Of a stretch of 64,000 nucleotides of DNA, positions 24,529 to 39,500 are shown in pieces. The notes beneath the pieces are model-generated. The model saw only the letters and a program-made list of their open reading frames with translations. It made no database searches and had not been told where the DNA came from. Every line of letters starts with the position of its first letter. Within the stretch, counting starts at the first letter, position 1. The DNA comes from JAJDYQ01 sp965214035. GTDB taxonomy: Bacteria > Pseudomonadota > Gammaproteobacteria > JAJDYQ01. The DNA lies in NCBI GenBank assembly GCA_965214035.1, contig OZ243932.1, positions 1,240,001 through 1,304,000 of the forward strand, in the 5' to 3' direction. A program made the translations under genes and the position numbers.

Positions 24529-27500
24529 TTACCAATTCACCTTCAATTCTGCACCGATGCTGTGGTTTGCATCGCTATCCTTTTTTTCCCGACGCATCGC
24601 CCTGACATCCAGCTTCGTATCCAGATCATCGCCCGGTGATGACAAACGCCAGCCCAACGTCAGATCACGCTTGTCACCCGACGACGACAGACCCGCATAC
24701 GGCACACCGGTCGCACCACCATCCAGTGCAAAGCCCCACTCACCCTTCAGCGTCCAGCGACTCGATACCTCACCGGCTCTCGATGTATCTTCCTCCAACG
24801 CATCCGACAACGAACCCGACAACAGCCTGTCCAGACCGCTGGAAGCCGTCGTATTACCATACTCCTGACTCAGACTCAGTGAAGGACCATGCGATGAACC
24901 CGGACGCAGCTTAAAGCGCAATGAACCCGATATACCCCATTCATCCCGTTCCGAATCCTCATGCTCCAGCAAGCGACGACCACGCAAGTCCAGTGCCAAG
25001 CCTTTCAATGGTGCCTCCCAGCTCACACCACCACCCAGCTCGATACCCAGACCCGTGTTCGTATCACCCCCGTCATAGCGCACTCCCAGCTCCAGTTCCG
25101 GCGTAAAACGTATCCCATTCGTCTCCGCCGACTGCCAGGACCACTCCAGACCCATCCGAAAACGATGCGTATCCGTCTCCATACCCGCCATCTCAGCAGA
25201 ATCATCCGTCTCCGTACGCACCAGTGTCGCCTCCGAAATCAGCGTCAATGTCAGACCGCCCTCTTCCAGCGCAGACTGCATCAACGTACCTCGCAAGCCC
25301 GCTGAAGCCGATACCTGCTCCAGATCATGCGTTGAAACCGAACCGCGCGAGGAAGTCTGCTCCAGCTCTCCCTGACCATAGCTCGCCGCTCCCCAGAAAC
25401 GCAGCCGATCCGTCACATCGTAACGCACATACGGCAGCAGCGAGGTCAGCTTACTCGAAAACTCACCCGAACCCGCATCATCCCAGTCTCCATCACCGTC
25501 ACTGTAAGCCAATGCCAGACCCAACAGCGTGCGACCCAGCTCCCGATCCATGCCCAGCATCGCTGTCGTCACATCACCTTTCACCGACACCTCACCCGGT
25601 GAACCCGCATAGCTCGAATACGAGGCCTGTCCCCAAACCGAGGTGCCTCCCTCATCCGTGTAGGTAAAACGGCTGCCACGCAGCATATTCGGCAGTGACA
25701 ATGAACGCGACAGCTTGAACAAACGATCCACCGAACCCGCTCCAAATCCATCATGACCCGAACCCACTCCGACCGCACGACCGTGACCAAAACCATCAAC
25801 CCCCAGAGAACGCACCAAACTGACACCTTCCCCACTCAAAGCCTGACCCGCACCACCATTCGGCAGACCCTTCACATTACCCGACAGACCCGCACGTCTC
25901 GACGATGAGAAACGGTAATCCAGACCACCCAGCATATGCTCAACCGCCGTCAGACCAAAGTGTGATAACCAGACCTCCTGAGCCGCCTGAGCCGCCTGCA
26001 TCTGAGCCTGCTCTTCATCCCCTCCCGCAGAACGACCCTCGTCATCCGTCACCCTCACCTCCAACGACTCAATCGACAAACCCGTACGGTAACCCACTCC
26101 ATCACCCGCCACAATGCGGTGCTCAATACGCACCGTCCGAAACGCACCGTTGTCCACATCGTCATCCACGCCCGTCACCGTCACCAACTGCTCCTCTCCC
26201 CAGTTCAAGGGCGTAAAACCAACACTCACCGGTTCCACTTTCGCCGCCTGCATATCCGTTGACAGCACATTCACCACCACATTACCCATCGGTGGCGAAT
26301 CCAGATGAATACGGTAGGTCGCCGTACCCCCCGACTCCTCAACCGTCACTCGACGCTCACTGACACTCACACCCGCCATCATGCTCTCGTCATCCGCAAT
26401 CCTCACCATAAGACTTCGTGCCATCATCAGATCGTAATCACCGCCAACTGCCGTGTGCGTCAATGTCACCGTCTCCGTCACTTCGTTACCGTCATCAACC
26501 GCACGAACCATCACATTTTGTGCCACGCGCCAGTTCATGCTGCTAAACGTCAGACTGTTGACCGGCATGCCGCCCGTATCCACACTCAGACCGCCCACAG
26601 CACCATTCACCGTCACCATCACATCCCCCGTCGGCTGGCTCGACAGCGACACCGTGTAAGCCACACTCGCACCATCTTCTACCACTCCCAGTGTGCTCCG
26701 ATTCAATACCAGACCCCGCTCATCGTCATCTAATACCGTCACACTCACAGACTCAATGCTCAAACCAGCGTTATAGCCTCCAGAGTCGCCCGTGCTCACC
26801 GCATGATCAACACTCACCATCCGATCCGCTCTGTCAATCGCATCGTCAATACCTGAAACCCTCACCTCCTGCGGCTCATTCCAGTTATCCGATGTGAACG
26901 TCAATGCCGTCAATGGACTCACCGAAGCTATCCGCGAATCACTCGAAGTCACCCTTATCTCGACATCCGACCGCGGCTCTGAATCCAGTACCACCGTATA
27001 AATCACTGTCTCACCTTCTGAAACGCTGACAACCGTTTCATCCACGCTCACACCCGCCGCACGATCATTGTCCGCTATCACGACATCCACACCACCCGTC
27101 ACACTATCGTAATCACCGCCAACTGCCGTGTGCGTCAATGTCACCGTCTCCGTCACTTCGTTACCGTCATCAAACGCAAGAACCATCACATTTTGTGCCA
27201 CGCGCCAGTTCATCCTGCTAAACGTCAGACTGTTGACCGGCATGCCGCCCGTATCCACACTCAGACCGCCCACAGCATCATTCACCGTCACCGTCACATC
27301 CCCCGTCGGCTGGCTCGACAGCCTCACACCATAGTTACGGCTGTCACCCTCTTCTGCAATAAACACCCGCTCCGGTTCAAACACCAGTCCAGCCTCATCG
27401 TCATCCATCACACTCACCATGACATCATCAATCGTCAGATCGACTGGATAACCCGCACCGTCACTCAGACGTACCGTGTGAGTGATTAACGCCATACGTC

Positions 27501-30500
27501 CATCACCCGCATTATCAATATCGTCATCTTCTCCCGTCACCGTCACCCTTTGCCGCAGGTTCCAGTTCGCCGTCGTAAATCTCAGCACCGCCGGATTCAC
27601 CGTCGCCGCACTCGTCATATCCGAAGACACCCCTATCTCCACATCTCCAGACGGTTGGGCATCCAGAACCACCGTGTAAAACGCCATAGCCATATCACCC
27701 GCCTCATCAACACGCAACGCATCCGAATCAATACTCACACCCGACATCCGATCATTGTCCGCAATCAGCACCGTCAACTCGCCCGTTACCCCATCATAAC
27801 CACCGCCCGATGCCGCATGGGGCAGCGTCACACGCTCACCCGACAGATTGCCGTCATCAACCGCCGTCAATGTCACCGTCTGCACCTCCGACCAGTTCAT
27901 CGTCGTGAATGTCAGACTGTTACCCGCACCGCCAGCATCCACTCGCAAACTGCTGCCAGCACCCGTGATGGTCACGGTCACATCCGATAGCGGCTGACTC
28001 GACAGCCTCACACGATAGTGACGGCTGTCACCCTGTTCTATCAGTGACAGCGTACCATCCGCATTGCGCTCATCAACATCCAGCAACAGACCCGCATCAT
28101 CACCGTCATCTTCCACTATCACCGTCGCCGCTGGCAGGACCGTCGCACCCGCTCTGTAACCAACTCCGTCACCGGCTGTCACCGCATGAACAATATCCAA
28201 CACCCGCACATCACCGGCATTATCCACTTCATCATTCACGCCCGTCACGGTTACACGAACCGCTTCGTCCCAGTTCATCGAGGTAAAACTCAAAGAGGCC
28301 GGACTCACTATCGCCGCCGTGCTATCCCTCGAAGCCAGGCCAATCGTCACTGTCGAGTTCCCCAGCGGCTGCGAGGTCAGCACCACCGTGTAGCTGCCCA
28401 TGCCTACCGACTCATTCACCGTCACAATGCCCGGATTGACGTGCGCTCCCGCCTCATCGTCGTCTTCCACTCTCACCGACACCGAGTCAATGCTCAAAGC
28501 TACGGTGTAGCTGCCACCGTCATTCGTGGTAATCGTATGACCTATATCCAGCATCCGATCCGCACTGTCGATATCGTCATTCACACCCGTCACCCGCACT
28601 GCCTGTGCCACATCCCAGTCCGTCGGTGTAAAGCTCAGGGATAATGGTCCCACATCCGCCGCCGAAGCAGCACCAGAGACCGACAGCTCAATTTCAACAT
28701 CACCCAGCGGCCGCGTCCTGAGCACCACATCGTAGCCACTCACACCGCCGTTCTCATCCACCGTCACCTGCGTCGGACTCACCTGAACACCCGGCAGCGC
28801 AATGTCATCGTCCGTCACGCGAACCTCTACCTGTCCGGTCGCCGGCGCACCATAACCCGCACTCGCACGGTGCATCAGCGTCACAACCTCATTGTCCATG
28901 TCATCATCTGGAGCAGCCGATACCGTCACCTCCTGAGGTTCATTCCAGTTACCTGCCGTGAAGGTCAGTTCATCATCATCCAGCCTCAGACCCGTAGCAC
29001 CGCCCGAACCACTGATCGTCACCGTCACATTACCAATCGGCTGCGTACCCAGAGACACCTCGTAACTCTGCTCTGACGCTTCATCCACTCTCACAACATC
29101 CGGCAAGAATATCAATGATGCTTCATCGTCATCTTCCACACTCACACTCACCTCTGCAATCGACACCGCATCATAGCCACCGCTGCCGCCCGCTCGCACC
29201 GCATGGCTAATGTTCACCACACGTCGATCATCCACATTATCAATATCGTCATCTTCTCCCGTCACCGTCACTGTCTGCGCCACATTCCAGGTCTCCATCG
29301 TGAACGTCAGTGCCGTCGGTTCCACCGTCGCCGCCGTCACCTCATCGGAGGTCACGTCAATCACCACATCCCCGGTCGGCTCCGTATTGAGCACCACCGT
29401 GTAACTGTCTGTACCACCCAACTCCGCCACCGACGTGCCCGCTCCCGTCTGCGCAATCGTCACGTTCGCCTCATCGTCGTCCGTGACCGTCACCGATACC
29501 GCATCAATGCTCAGATCCGCCGGGTAGCCACTGCCCGCATCATCCGTCGTCACCGCATGGGAAACCGTCACAATGCGCTGACCACCCTCATTGCCAATGT
29601 CATCGTTGACACCCGTCACCGTCACTGTCTGCGCCACATTCCAGGTCGCCGTCGTGAAGGTCAGCACCATCGGCTCCACCGTCGCCGCCGTCACCTCACC
29701 AGATGTCACTGAAATCACAATGTTGCCCGCCGGCTCACTGCTCAACACCATCGTGTAGCTGTCCATACCGCCCAGCTCCGCAACCACCGTGTTACCCGCA
29801 CTCTGTGCGATCATCACTCCGGCCTCATCATCGTCCGTCACCGTCACCGTTACATCCGCAATATCCCGATCAGCCGGATAACCACTGTCAGCATCCGGGG
29901 CGCTGATCTCATGCCCGATGACCACCGTGCGATCAGAGGTATTCGCAACATCGTCATCCACGCCCTGTACCCTCACCATCTGCGCCTGATTCCAGGTCGT
30001 CGCCGTGAAGGTCAGTACCGTGCTTGCGGTAAATGCACCACTGTTCGGTGCCACCCTGGATATATCCGTATCGCCGGAGGTCACCGTAATCTCCACATTC
30101 GCTGCCGGTTCCGAAGTCAACACCACCGTGTAGCTGTCTATACCACCGGACTCGGTAACCTCCGTATCACCTTCACTCTGTGTCACGGTAACACCCGCCA
30201 CATCGTCGTCATTGACCACGACTGTAGCCGTACCCGGATCACCCACCGTGTAATCAGAACCCGCCTCTATTGTGACAGTGATCGTACCGTTCGATTCATC
30301 GACATCGTTATCGGTGATGGCGACCGTGTATTCTGCCGTTCCACTGGTGCCAATAGTGACCGACCTGCCAGTACCTTCAGTGCCTGCATCCACAAAGTCC
30401 TGACCGGCTTCTTCTGCCACCGCCACAGTGACCGTCAGTTCCGCTGACGGGGCCGGTTCGGCTGTCAGGGTAAAGGTGGCCGCATCACCACTGCCTTCCG

Positions 30501-33500
30501 TCACCGCTGCACCGCCTGCAATGGTCACCTCTGGCAGGGTGCTATCGTTATCAATGACCCTGACCGTCACATCCTCTCTCACCGAACCGTATTCCGCTGC
30601 ACTGCCACTCGCCGTATGCACCAGAATAAAAGTCTCGCCGTCCATATTGGCATCATCCGCCGCTGTCAATGTCACCGTCTGCACATCAGACCAGTTAGTA
30701 TCATCAAATGTCAGCGTGGCCCCGGGATCCACCGTCAGGGAAGCACTGGCACCCGTGATGGTCACAGTGACATCGGCAGTCGGCTCAGTCGTCAGGGCGA
30801 CCGTGTAGGTACTGCTGCCCTCTTCATCCACCATCACAGCAGTCTCCGAAATATCCAGACCCGCCACATCGTCGTCATTGACCCTGACCGTTACATCCTC
30901 ACTCACCGAACCGTATTCCGTTGCACTGCCACTCGCCGTATGCACCAGAATAAAAGTCTCGTCATCCCTATCGGCATCATCCGCCGCTGTCAATGTCACC
31001 GTCTGCACATCAGACCAGTTAGTATCATCAAATGTCAGCGTGGCCCCGGTATCCACCGTCAGGGGATCACTGGCACCCGTGATGGTCACGGTCACATCGG
31101 CAGTCGGCTCAGTCGTCAGGGCGACCGTGTAGGTACTGCTGCCCTCTTCATCCACCGCCACAGCAGCCTCCGAAATATCCAGACCCGCCGTATCGTCGTC
31201 ATTGACCACGACTGTAGCCGTACCCGGATCACCCACCGTGTAATCAGAACCCGCCTCTATTGTGACAGTGATCGTACCGTTCGATTCATCGACATCGTTA
31301 TCGGTGATGGCGACCGTGTATTCTGCCATTCCACTGGTGCCAATAGTGACCGACCTGCCAGTACCTTCAGTGCCTGCATCCACAAAGTCCTGACCGGCTT
31401 CTTCTGCCACCGCCACAGTGACCGTCAGATCCGCTGTCGGGGCCGGATCGGCTGTCAGGGTAAAGGTGGCCGCATCACCACTGCCTTCCATCACCGCTGC
31501 ACCGCCTGCAATGGTCACCTCTGGCGGGGTCACAACCACATCGTTAATCACCAAACTAAAGTGTTCATTTGGTGGCGAAGCCGGATCAGCACCGCCACCC
31601 ACATTGGTCGCCAAAGCACCATCGTCGAACGCCGTGTCATCGCCCAGTGCTATCACAATCCTCTCTGAATCTTCGATATCACTGTCAGACACCGCTGTCA
31701 GTTGCAGCTCAGCCGTCTCGGCACCATCCCCGGAAAAACTTACCCTGGGCATCACGGTCGTCTCAACGGAAAGTGTCACTCCCGTATTGTCCGCACCCGA
31801 CAATAACGCCAGAGTCCAGTCAGCCAGCACCACCGCGCCAGCAATCGACAGCGGCACATCTATTGTCTCACCCGCAACCAGGGCACGACTCAGTGTAATA
31901 CTGAAATTAACTGTGCCACCCTCTTCAATCGCACCGGTACCGCCCGTGCGGGTCAGATTGACCACAGTCGGATCATCGTCAGTCACGGTGACCACAACAT
32001 CACCGGGACGAAGGGCACTGTACTCACTGTCGCCTGAAGTGACCGTATGTCCGATGGTCACCTCACGGTTCGCCGTATCGCTGTCGTCATTGACACCGGT
32101 CACGGTTATGGTCTGGGCAGTATCCCAATCCATCGATGTGAAGGTCAGGGTGTTACCACCCTCACCGTTATCCACTGTCACACCGGCACCGGCATCGGCC
32201 GTGATGGTCACATTGGCCGTCGGTTGCGTGGCCAGCACCACGCTGTAGCTGTCGGTACCACCGGACTCATCGACCGTGGTGTCGTCATCGCTCTCCGTGA
32301 CAGTAACACCAGGCATCGGTAGATCGTCATTCTGGATTGTGAAGGTGATGCTGCCAGCGGTTGGATCGATGTCTATATTTGGAGCAGATGTCCTCAACTC
32401 GAGGTGCACTGTCTCGTCTGGTTCGAAAACCATATCACCCACAACCTCGACCCTGAGAGTAAAGCTTTGAACCCCGCTAAGTATTACGCCACCATAGCAT
32501 CCCCTAGCATTTAAATTCCGAAGCGAGTTTAGCGGCAGCTGATCCCGGACAAGTGCATCTGAATTCACACCAATTTCTGCGGTACCGATATGGCAGGCAC
32601 TATAAGACACATCCACCGGCCATGACCGGCTCAACCGGACAGTGAATGTACCAACTGTCCGAGCGTTGCTGTCGCCTTCTGTAACTGTGAATGCATTTCC
32701 AGTGTCCGAACTTCCCTGCAAACTGGCATCGATCGACAGAGTAGCCCTGAAAGAACCATCATCAGTGACATCCACTGAAGCGTTGTTCCCTATTCCAAAG
32801 TAGCTAGTTGTCCCGAAGTTAGTACCGGATGCCAGCACGACCTCCACCGTGATCTCTCCATCAAGAGGGGAACGGTCACTTTGAGTGCGGATGGTATAAG
32901 TTACCGAACCTGTATTGGGCGGGATTTCCACAGTCTGGTCTCCTTCGGCTGCAGGCGGAACAACATTCCTGTTATTGAGTGTATCTTCCTCAACCATCAG
33001 GCTGATGGTCAGCATTTTCTCTGACTGCCTCGTAAGGGATATTATGAAGGTCGCCGTGTCGCCCTCCTCGATACTGCTACCAGCAGTAATCTCAATGGTC
33101 GGGGTATCCTCATCGGTCGCTGTAACGATCACTGGATCAATATCAAGTGTATCGTCGTAGTCCCCACCGTCGCCCGTAGTGATAACATGGGTGATACTCC
33201 CTATGCGCCTATCGTTCAGATTGTCGATATCGTCGTTCACACCGGCGACGGTCACCCGTTGTGGCTCACTCCAGTTCTCTGTTGAGAAAGTCAGGGTTAT
33301 CGTTCCACTGGTATCCTCTGCGAGCACTGTTCTGCCGGTACCCAATGTAAACACCGACGGAGCCTCGGAGGTCACCGTAATAACCACATCGCTATCCGGC
33401 TCCGAGTTCAACCTTACTGTATATGTATTTTGACCATCTTCGGATATTAGAAGGCTATCTGTGCTGACTGTCACACCAGCCGTCTGCACAATGGCATCGT

Positions 33501-36500
33501 TATCAATGACATTGACCGTCACATCCTCGCTCACCGAACCGTATTCCGCTGCACTGCCACTCGCCGTATGCACCAGAATCAAAGTCTCGTCGTCCATATT
33601 GGCATCATCCGCCGCTGTCAATGTCACCGTCTGCACATCAGACCAGTTAGTATCATCAAATGTCAGCGTGGCCCCGGTATCCACCATCAGGGGATCACTG
33701 GCACCCGTGATGGTCACAGTGACATCGGCAGTCGGCTCACTCGTCAGGGCGACCGTGTAGGTACTGCTGCCCTCTTCATCCACCGTCACAGCAGTCTCCG
33801 AAATATCCAGACCCGCCGTATCGTCGTCATTGACCGTGACCGTTACATCCTCACTCACCGAACCGTATTCCGTTGCACTGCCACTCGCCGTATGCGCCAG
33901 AATCAAAGTCTCGTCGTCCATATTGGCATCATCCGCCGCTGTCAATGTCACCGTCTGCACATCAGACCAGTTAGTATCATCAAATGTCAGCGTGGCCCCG
34001 GTATCCACCATCAGGGGATCACTGGCACCCGTGATGGTCACAGTGACATCGGCAGTCGGCTCACTCGTCAGGGCGACCGTGTAGGTACTGCTGCCCTCTT
34101 CATCCACCGTCACAGAAGAACCCGCCGAAATATCCAGACCCGCCGTATCGTCGTCCGTGACCGTGACCGTTACATCCGCAATATCCAGAGCAGCCGGATA
34201 ACCACTGTCAGCATCCGGGGCGCTGATCTCATGCCCGATGGCCACCGTGCGATCAGAGGCATTCTTAATATCGTCATCCACGCCCTGTACCCTCACCGTC
34301 TGCGCCTGATTCCAGGTCGTCGCCGTGAAGGTCAGTACCGTGCTTGCGGCAAATGCACCACCGTTCGGTGCCACACTGGATATATCCGTATCGTCGGAGG
34401 TCACCGTAATCTCCACATCCGCTGCCGGTTCCGAAGTCAACACCACCGTGTAGCTGTCTGTACCACCGGACTCGGCAACCTCCGTATTACCTTCACTCTG
34501 TGTCACGGTAACACCGGCCACATCGTCGTCATTGACCACGACTGTAGCCGTACCCGGATCACCCACCGTGTAATCAGAACCCGCCTCTATTGTGACAGTG
34601 ATCGCACCGTTCGATTCATCGACATCGTCATCGGTGATGGCGACCGTGTATTCTACCGTTCCACTGGTGTCAATAGTGACCGACCTGCCAGCACCTTCAT
34701 TGCCTGCATCCACAAAGTCCTGACCCTGACCGGCTTCTTCTGCCACCGCCACAGTGATCGTCAGTTCCGCTGACGGGGCCGGAACGACTGTCAGGGTAAA
34801 GGTGCCCCCCTCACCACTGCCTTCCGTCACCGCTGCACCGCCTGCAATGGTCACCACCGGCAGATCGTTATCAATGACCCTGACCGTCACATCCTCTCTC
34901 ACCGAACCGTATTCCGCTGCACTGCCACTCGCCGTATGCACCAGAATAAAAGTCTCGTCGTCCACATTGGCATCATCCGCCGCTGTCAATGTCACCGTCT
35001 GCACATCAGACCAGTTAGAATCATCAAATGTCAGCGTGGCCCCGGTATCCACCGTCAGGGGATCACTGGCACCCGTGATGGTCACAGTGACATCGGCAGT
35101 CGGCTCACTCGTCAGGGCAACCGTGTAGGTACTGCTGCCCTCTTCATCCACCGTCACAGCAGTCTCCGAAATATCCAGACTCGCTGTGACAGAACCATCA
35201 TCAGTGACATCCACTGAAGCGCTGCTATCTATTATAAGGTAGCTAGTTCCAAAGAAATTATTGAATAAGTCAGTACCGGGTGCCAGCTCGACCTCCACCG
35301 TGATCTGTCCATCAAGAGGGGAACGGTCACTTTGAGTGCGGATGGTATAAGTTACCGAACCTGTATTGGGCGGGATTTCCACAGTCTGTGCTCCTTCGGC
35401 TGCAGGCGGAACAACATTCCTGTTCCCGCCTGTAGTTTCCGAAACCATCAGGCTGATGGTCAGCATTTTCTCTGACTGCTCCGGAGTGGATATAAGGGAT
35501 ATTATGAAGGTCGCCGTGTCGCCCTCCTCGACACTGCTACCAGCAGTAATCCGAATGCTCGGGATATCCTCATCGAGCACTGTAACGCTCACTGGATCAA
35601 TACCAAGTGTATCGTAGTCCCCACCGTCGCCCGTAGTGATAACATGGGTGATAGTCCCTGTGCGCATATCGTTCAGATTGTCGATATCGTCGTTCACACC
35701 GGCGACGGTCACCTGTTGTGGCTGACTCCAGTTCCCTGTTGAGAAAGTCAGGGTTATCGTTCCACCAGTATCCGCTCCGGTACCCAATCTAAAAACCGAC
35801 GGAGCCTCGGAGGTCACCGTAATAACCACATCGCTATCCGGCACCGAGTTCAACTCTACTGTATATGTATTTTGACGATCTTCGCGTATTTCAAGGCTAT
35901 CTGTGCTGACTGTCACACCAGCCGTCTGCACAACGGCATCGTTATCAATGACCCTGACCGTCACATCCTCACTCACCGAACCGTATTCCGTTGCACTGCC
36001 ACTCGCCGTATGCACCAGAATAAAAGTCTCCTCGTCCATATTGTCATCATCCGCCGCTGTCAATGTCACCGTCTGCACATCAGACCAGTTAGTATCATCA
36101 AATGTCAGCGTGGACCCGGTATCCACCGTCAGGGGATCACTGGCACCCGTGATGGTCACAGTGACATCGGCAGTCGGCTCAGTCGTCAGGGCGACCGTGT
36201 AGGTACTGCTGCCCTCTTCATCCACCGTCACAGCAGTCTCCGAAATATCCAGACCCGCCACATCGTCGTCATTGACCACGACTGTAGCCGTACCCGGATC
36301 ACCCACCGTGTAATCAGAACCCGCCTCTATTGTGACAGTGATCGTACCGTTCGATTCATCGACATCGTTATCGGTGATGGCGACCGTGTATTCTGCCGTT
36401 CCACTGGTGCCAATAGTGACCGACCTGCCAGTACCTTCAGTGCCTGCATCCACAAAGTCCTGACCGGCTTCTTCTGCCACCGCCACAGTGACCGTCAGTT

Positions 36501-39500
36501 CCGCTGACGGGGCCGGATCGGCTGTCAGGGTAAAGGTGGCCGCATCACCACTGCCTTCCGTCACCGCTGCACCGCCTGCAATGGTCACCTCTGGCAGGGT
36601 GCTATCGTTATCATTGACCCTGACCGTCACACTCCTACTCACCGAACCGTATTCCGTTGCACTGCCACTCGCCGTATGCACCAGAGTAAAAGTCTCGCCG
36701 TCCATATTGGCATCATCCGCCGCTGTCAATGTCACCGTCTGCACATCAGACCAGTTAGTATCATCAAATGTCAGCGTGCCCCCGGTCCCGGTATCCACCG
36801 TCAGGGGCTCACTGGCACCCGTGATGGTCACGGTCACATCGGCAGTCGGCTCACTCGTCAGGGCAACCGTGTAGGTAATGCTGCCCTCTTCATCCACCGT
36901 CACAGCAGTCTCCGAAATATCCAGACCCGCCGTATCGTCGTCCGTGACCGTCACCGATACCGCATCAATGCTCAAACCCGCCGAGTAGCCACTGTCAGCA
37001 TCCGAGACGCTGACCGCATGCCCGATGGCCACCGTGCGATCAGAGGTATTCTCAATATCGTCATCCACGCCCTGTACCCTCACCGTCTGCGCCTGATTCC
37101 AGGTCGTCGCCGTGAAGGTCAGTACCGTGCTTGCGGCAAATGCACCACCGTTCGGTGCCACCCTGGATATATCCGTATCGTCGGAGGTCACCGTAATCTC
37201 CACATTCACTGCCGGTTCCGAAGTCAACACCACCGTGTAGCTGTCTGTACCACCGGACTCGGCAACCTCCGTATCACCTTCACTCTGTGTCACGGTAACA
37301 CCCGCCACATCGTCGTCATTGACCACGACTGTAGCCGTACCCGGATCACCCACCGTGTAATCAGAACCCGCCTCTATTGTGACAGTGATCGTACCGTTCG
37401 ATTCATCGACATCGTCATCGGTGATGGCGACCGTGTATTCTGCCGTTCCACTGGTGCCAATAGTGACCGACCTGCCAGCACCTTCAGTGCCTGCATCCAC
37501 AAAGTCCTGACCGGCTTCTTCTGCCACCGCCACAGTGACCGTCAGATCCGCTGTCGGGGCCGGTTCGGCTGTCAGGGTAAAGGTGGCCGCATCACCACTG
37601 CCTTCCATCACCGCTGCACCGCCTGCAATGGTCACCTCTGGCGGAGTGCTATCGTTATCAATGACACTGACCGTCACATCCTCTCTCACCGAACTGTATT
37701 CCGTCGCGCCACTCGCCCTATGCATCAGATCAAAATTCTCGTTGTCCATATTGACATCACCCGACGCTGTCAATGTCACCGTCTGCACATCAGACCAGTT
37801 AGTATCATCAAATGTCAGCGTGGACCCGGTATCCACCGTCAGGGAAGCACTGGCACCCGTGATGGTCACAGTGACATCGGCAGTCGGCTCACTCGTCAGG
37901 GCGACCGTGTAGGTACTGCTGCCCTCTTCATCCACCCTCACAGCAGTCTCCGAAATATCCAGACCCGCCACATCGTCGTCATTGACCACGACTGTAGCCG
38001 TACCCGGATCACCCACCGTGTAATCAGAACTCGCCTCTATTGCGACAGTGATCGTACCGTTCGATTCATCGACATCGTCATCGGTGATGGCGACCGTGTA
38101 TTCTGCCGTTCCACTGGTGCCAATAGTGACCGACCTGCCAGTACCTTCACTGCCTGCATCCACAAAGTCCTGACCGGCTTCTTCTGCCACCGCCACAGTG
38201 ACCGTCAGATCCGCTGTCGGGGCCGGTTCGGCTGTCAGGGTAAAGGTGGCCGCATCACCACCGCCTTCCATCACCGCTGCACCGCCTGCAATGGTCACCT
38301 CTGGCATGTCGTCGTCATTGATAGTGATCCTCATACTAATAAAAAAATTCAACACAACGTATTCACTCGCACCACCTATGGTAAAAAATATCTCTCTGGT
38401 CTCGTTTTCAATATTGTCATCATCCAGCGCGGTCAATGTCACCGTCTGAGCCGTGTCCCAGTTACCCGGGGTAAAGGTCAGCCCGGAATCGATATCCAAT
38501 GTCAGCTCATCCCCGAGGAAACCTTCGGTGCCCAACGTGACATTGGCTGTCGGTTCACTGGTCAGCGCTACCGTGAAGGTCAGACTGGTCGGCTCATCTA
38601 TCGTCACAGGAATGACACGAGTAGACGTTATGGCAGTCTCGAAAATAAACAGGCCCGCCTCATCGTCGTCAGTGACGGTGGCACTCACGGCGTCAATCAT
38701 CAGGGCACTGGTGTAGCTGCCGCCATCACCGACGTCAACAGTGTGCCTAATGTCCACCATTGTGCTCTCGCTGGAGGAGACAATATCGTTATCCGCACCG
38801 GTCACCGTCACCGTCTGCGCCGTGCTCCAGTTGTTCGGTGCAAAGGTCAGGGTCATCGGGCTGACTGTGGCCACCAACGGGTCTGCGGGGGCCACGGCAA
38901 TCTGCACATTGTTAGCGGGTGGTGTGTTGAGTACCACAGTGTAGCTGGCGGTGCCATCTTCAGTCAGCGATATGACCCCCGGGTTGAAATCTACGAGCGG
39001 CGGAAAGTCGTCATTCTGGATCGTGAAGGTGATGCTGCCGAGGTCGATCACAAGGTTGTCCGGAGTACTTGGTATACGACTCAGCGAAATGATCACCGTT
39101 TCGTCAGATTCGATGTCCGTATCACCATTGACCCGAATTTGATATGCGGAAGCACCACTAACCAAAACGCTCTGAAAAGGTCTTTGCAGAAAGCAACCAT
39201 TACCGCCGGGAATCGTGTCTGTTGCTAAATTGTTAATAACACTTGATAACGAGTAGTCCTCCCTATCGGCGGTCCCGCCCAAGCATACATTGAACATAAT
39301 AGAGGAAAAAGTACCAAAACCAGATATTGCCCGGTTCTGTTGTATGGTAATCACAGCACCAATGTTAGTGCCGGAATCGCCTTCTGCACCCTGCTCTGGG
39401 GCAATACCGGTCAGGGAAACGGTGATCGAACCTTCCGTCTGCGCAACGGCAGCGGGCAAAAAGCCGACAAACAGGGGCAATATCAGCAATGCCGCCAACA

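Noticed and set aside
29900..38330. CRISPR array or transposon cluster explaining the repeats at 30-38 kb
   Set aside because: The repeats are 300 bp or longer, lie inside one open frame and encode protein modules; no ends or target duplications.
36676..39228. An 850-codon open frame on the strand opposite the giant gene, with others at 30616-31668, 33568-34773 and 35872-36507
   Set aside because: They repeat exactly with the Calx-beta modules and are a by-product of the skewed codon use on the true strand. Their peptides are histidine/arginine-rich with no domain, and there are no ribosome-binding sites.
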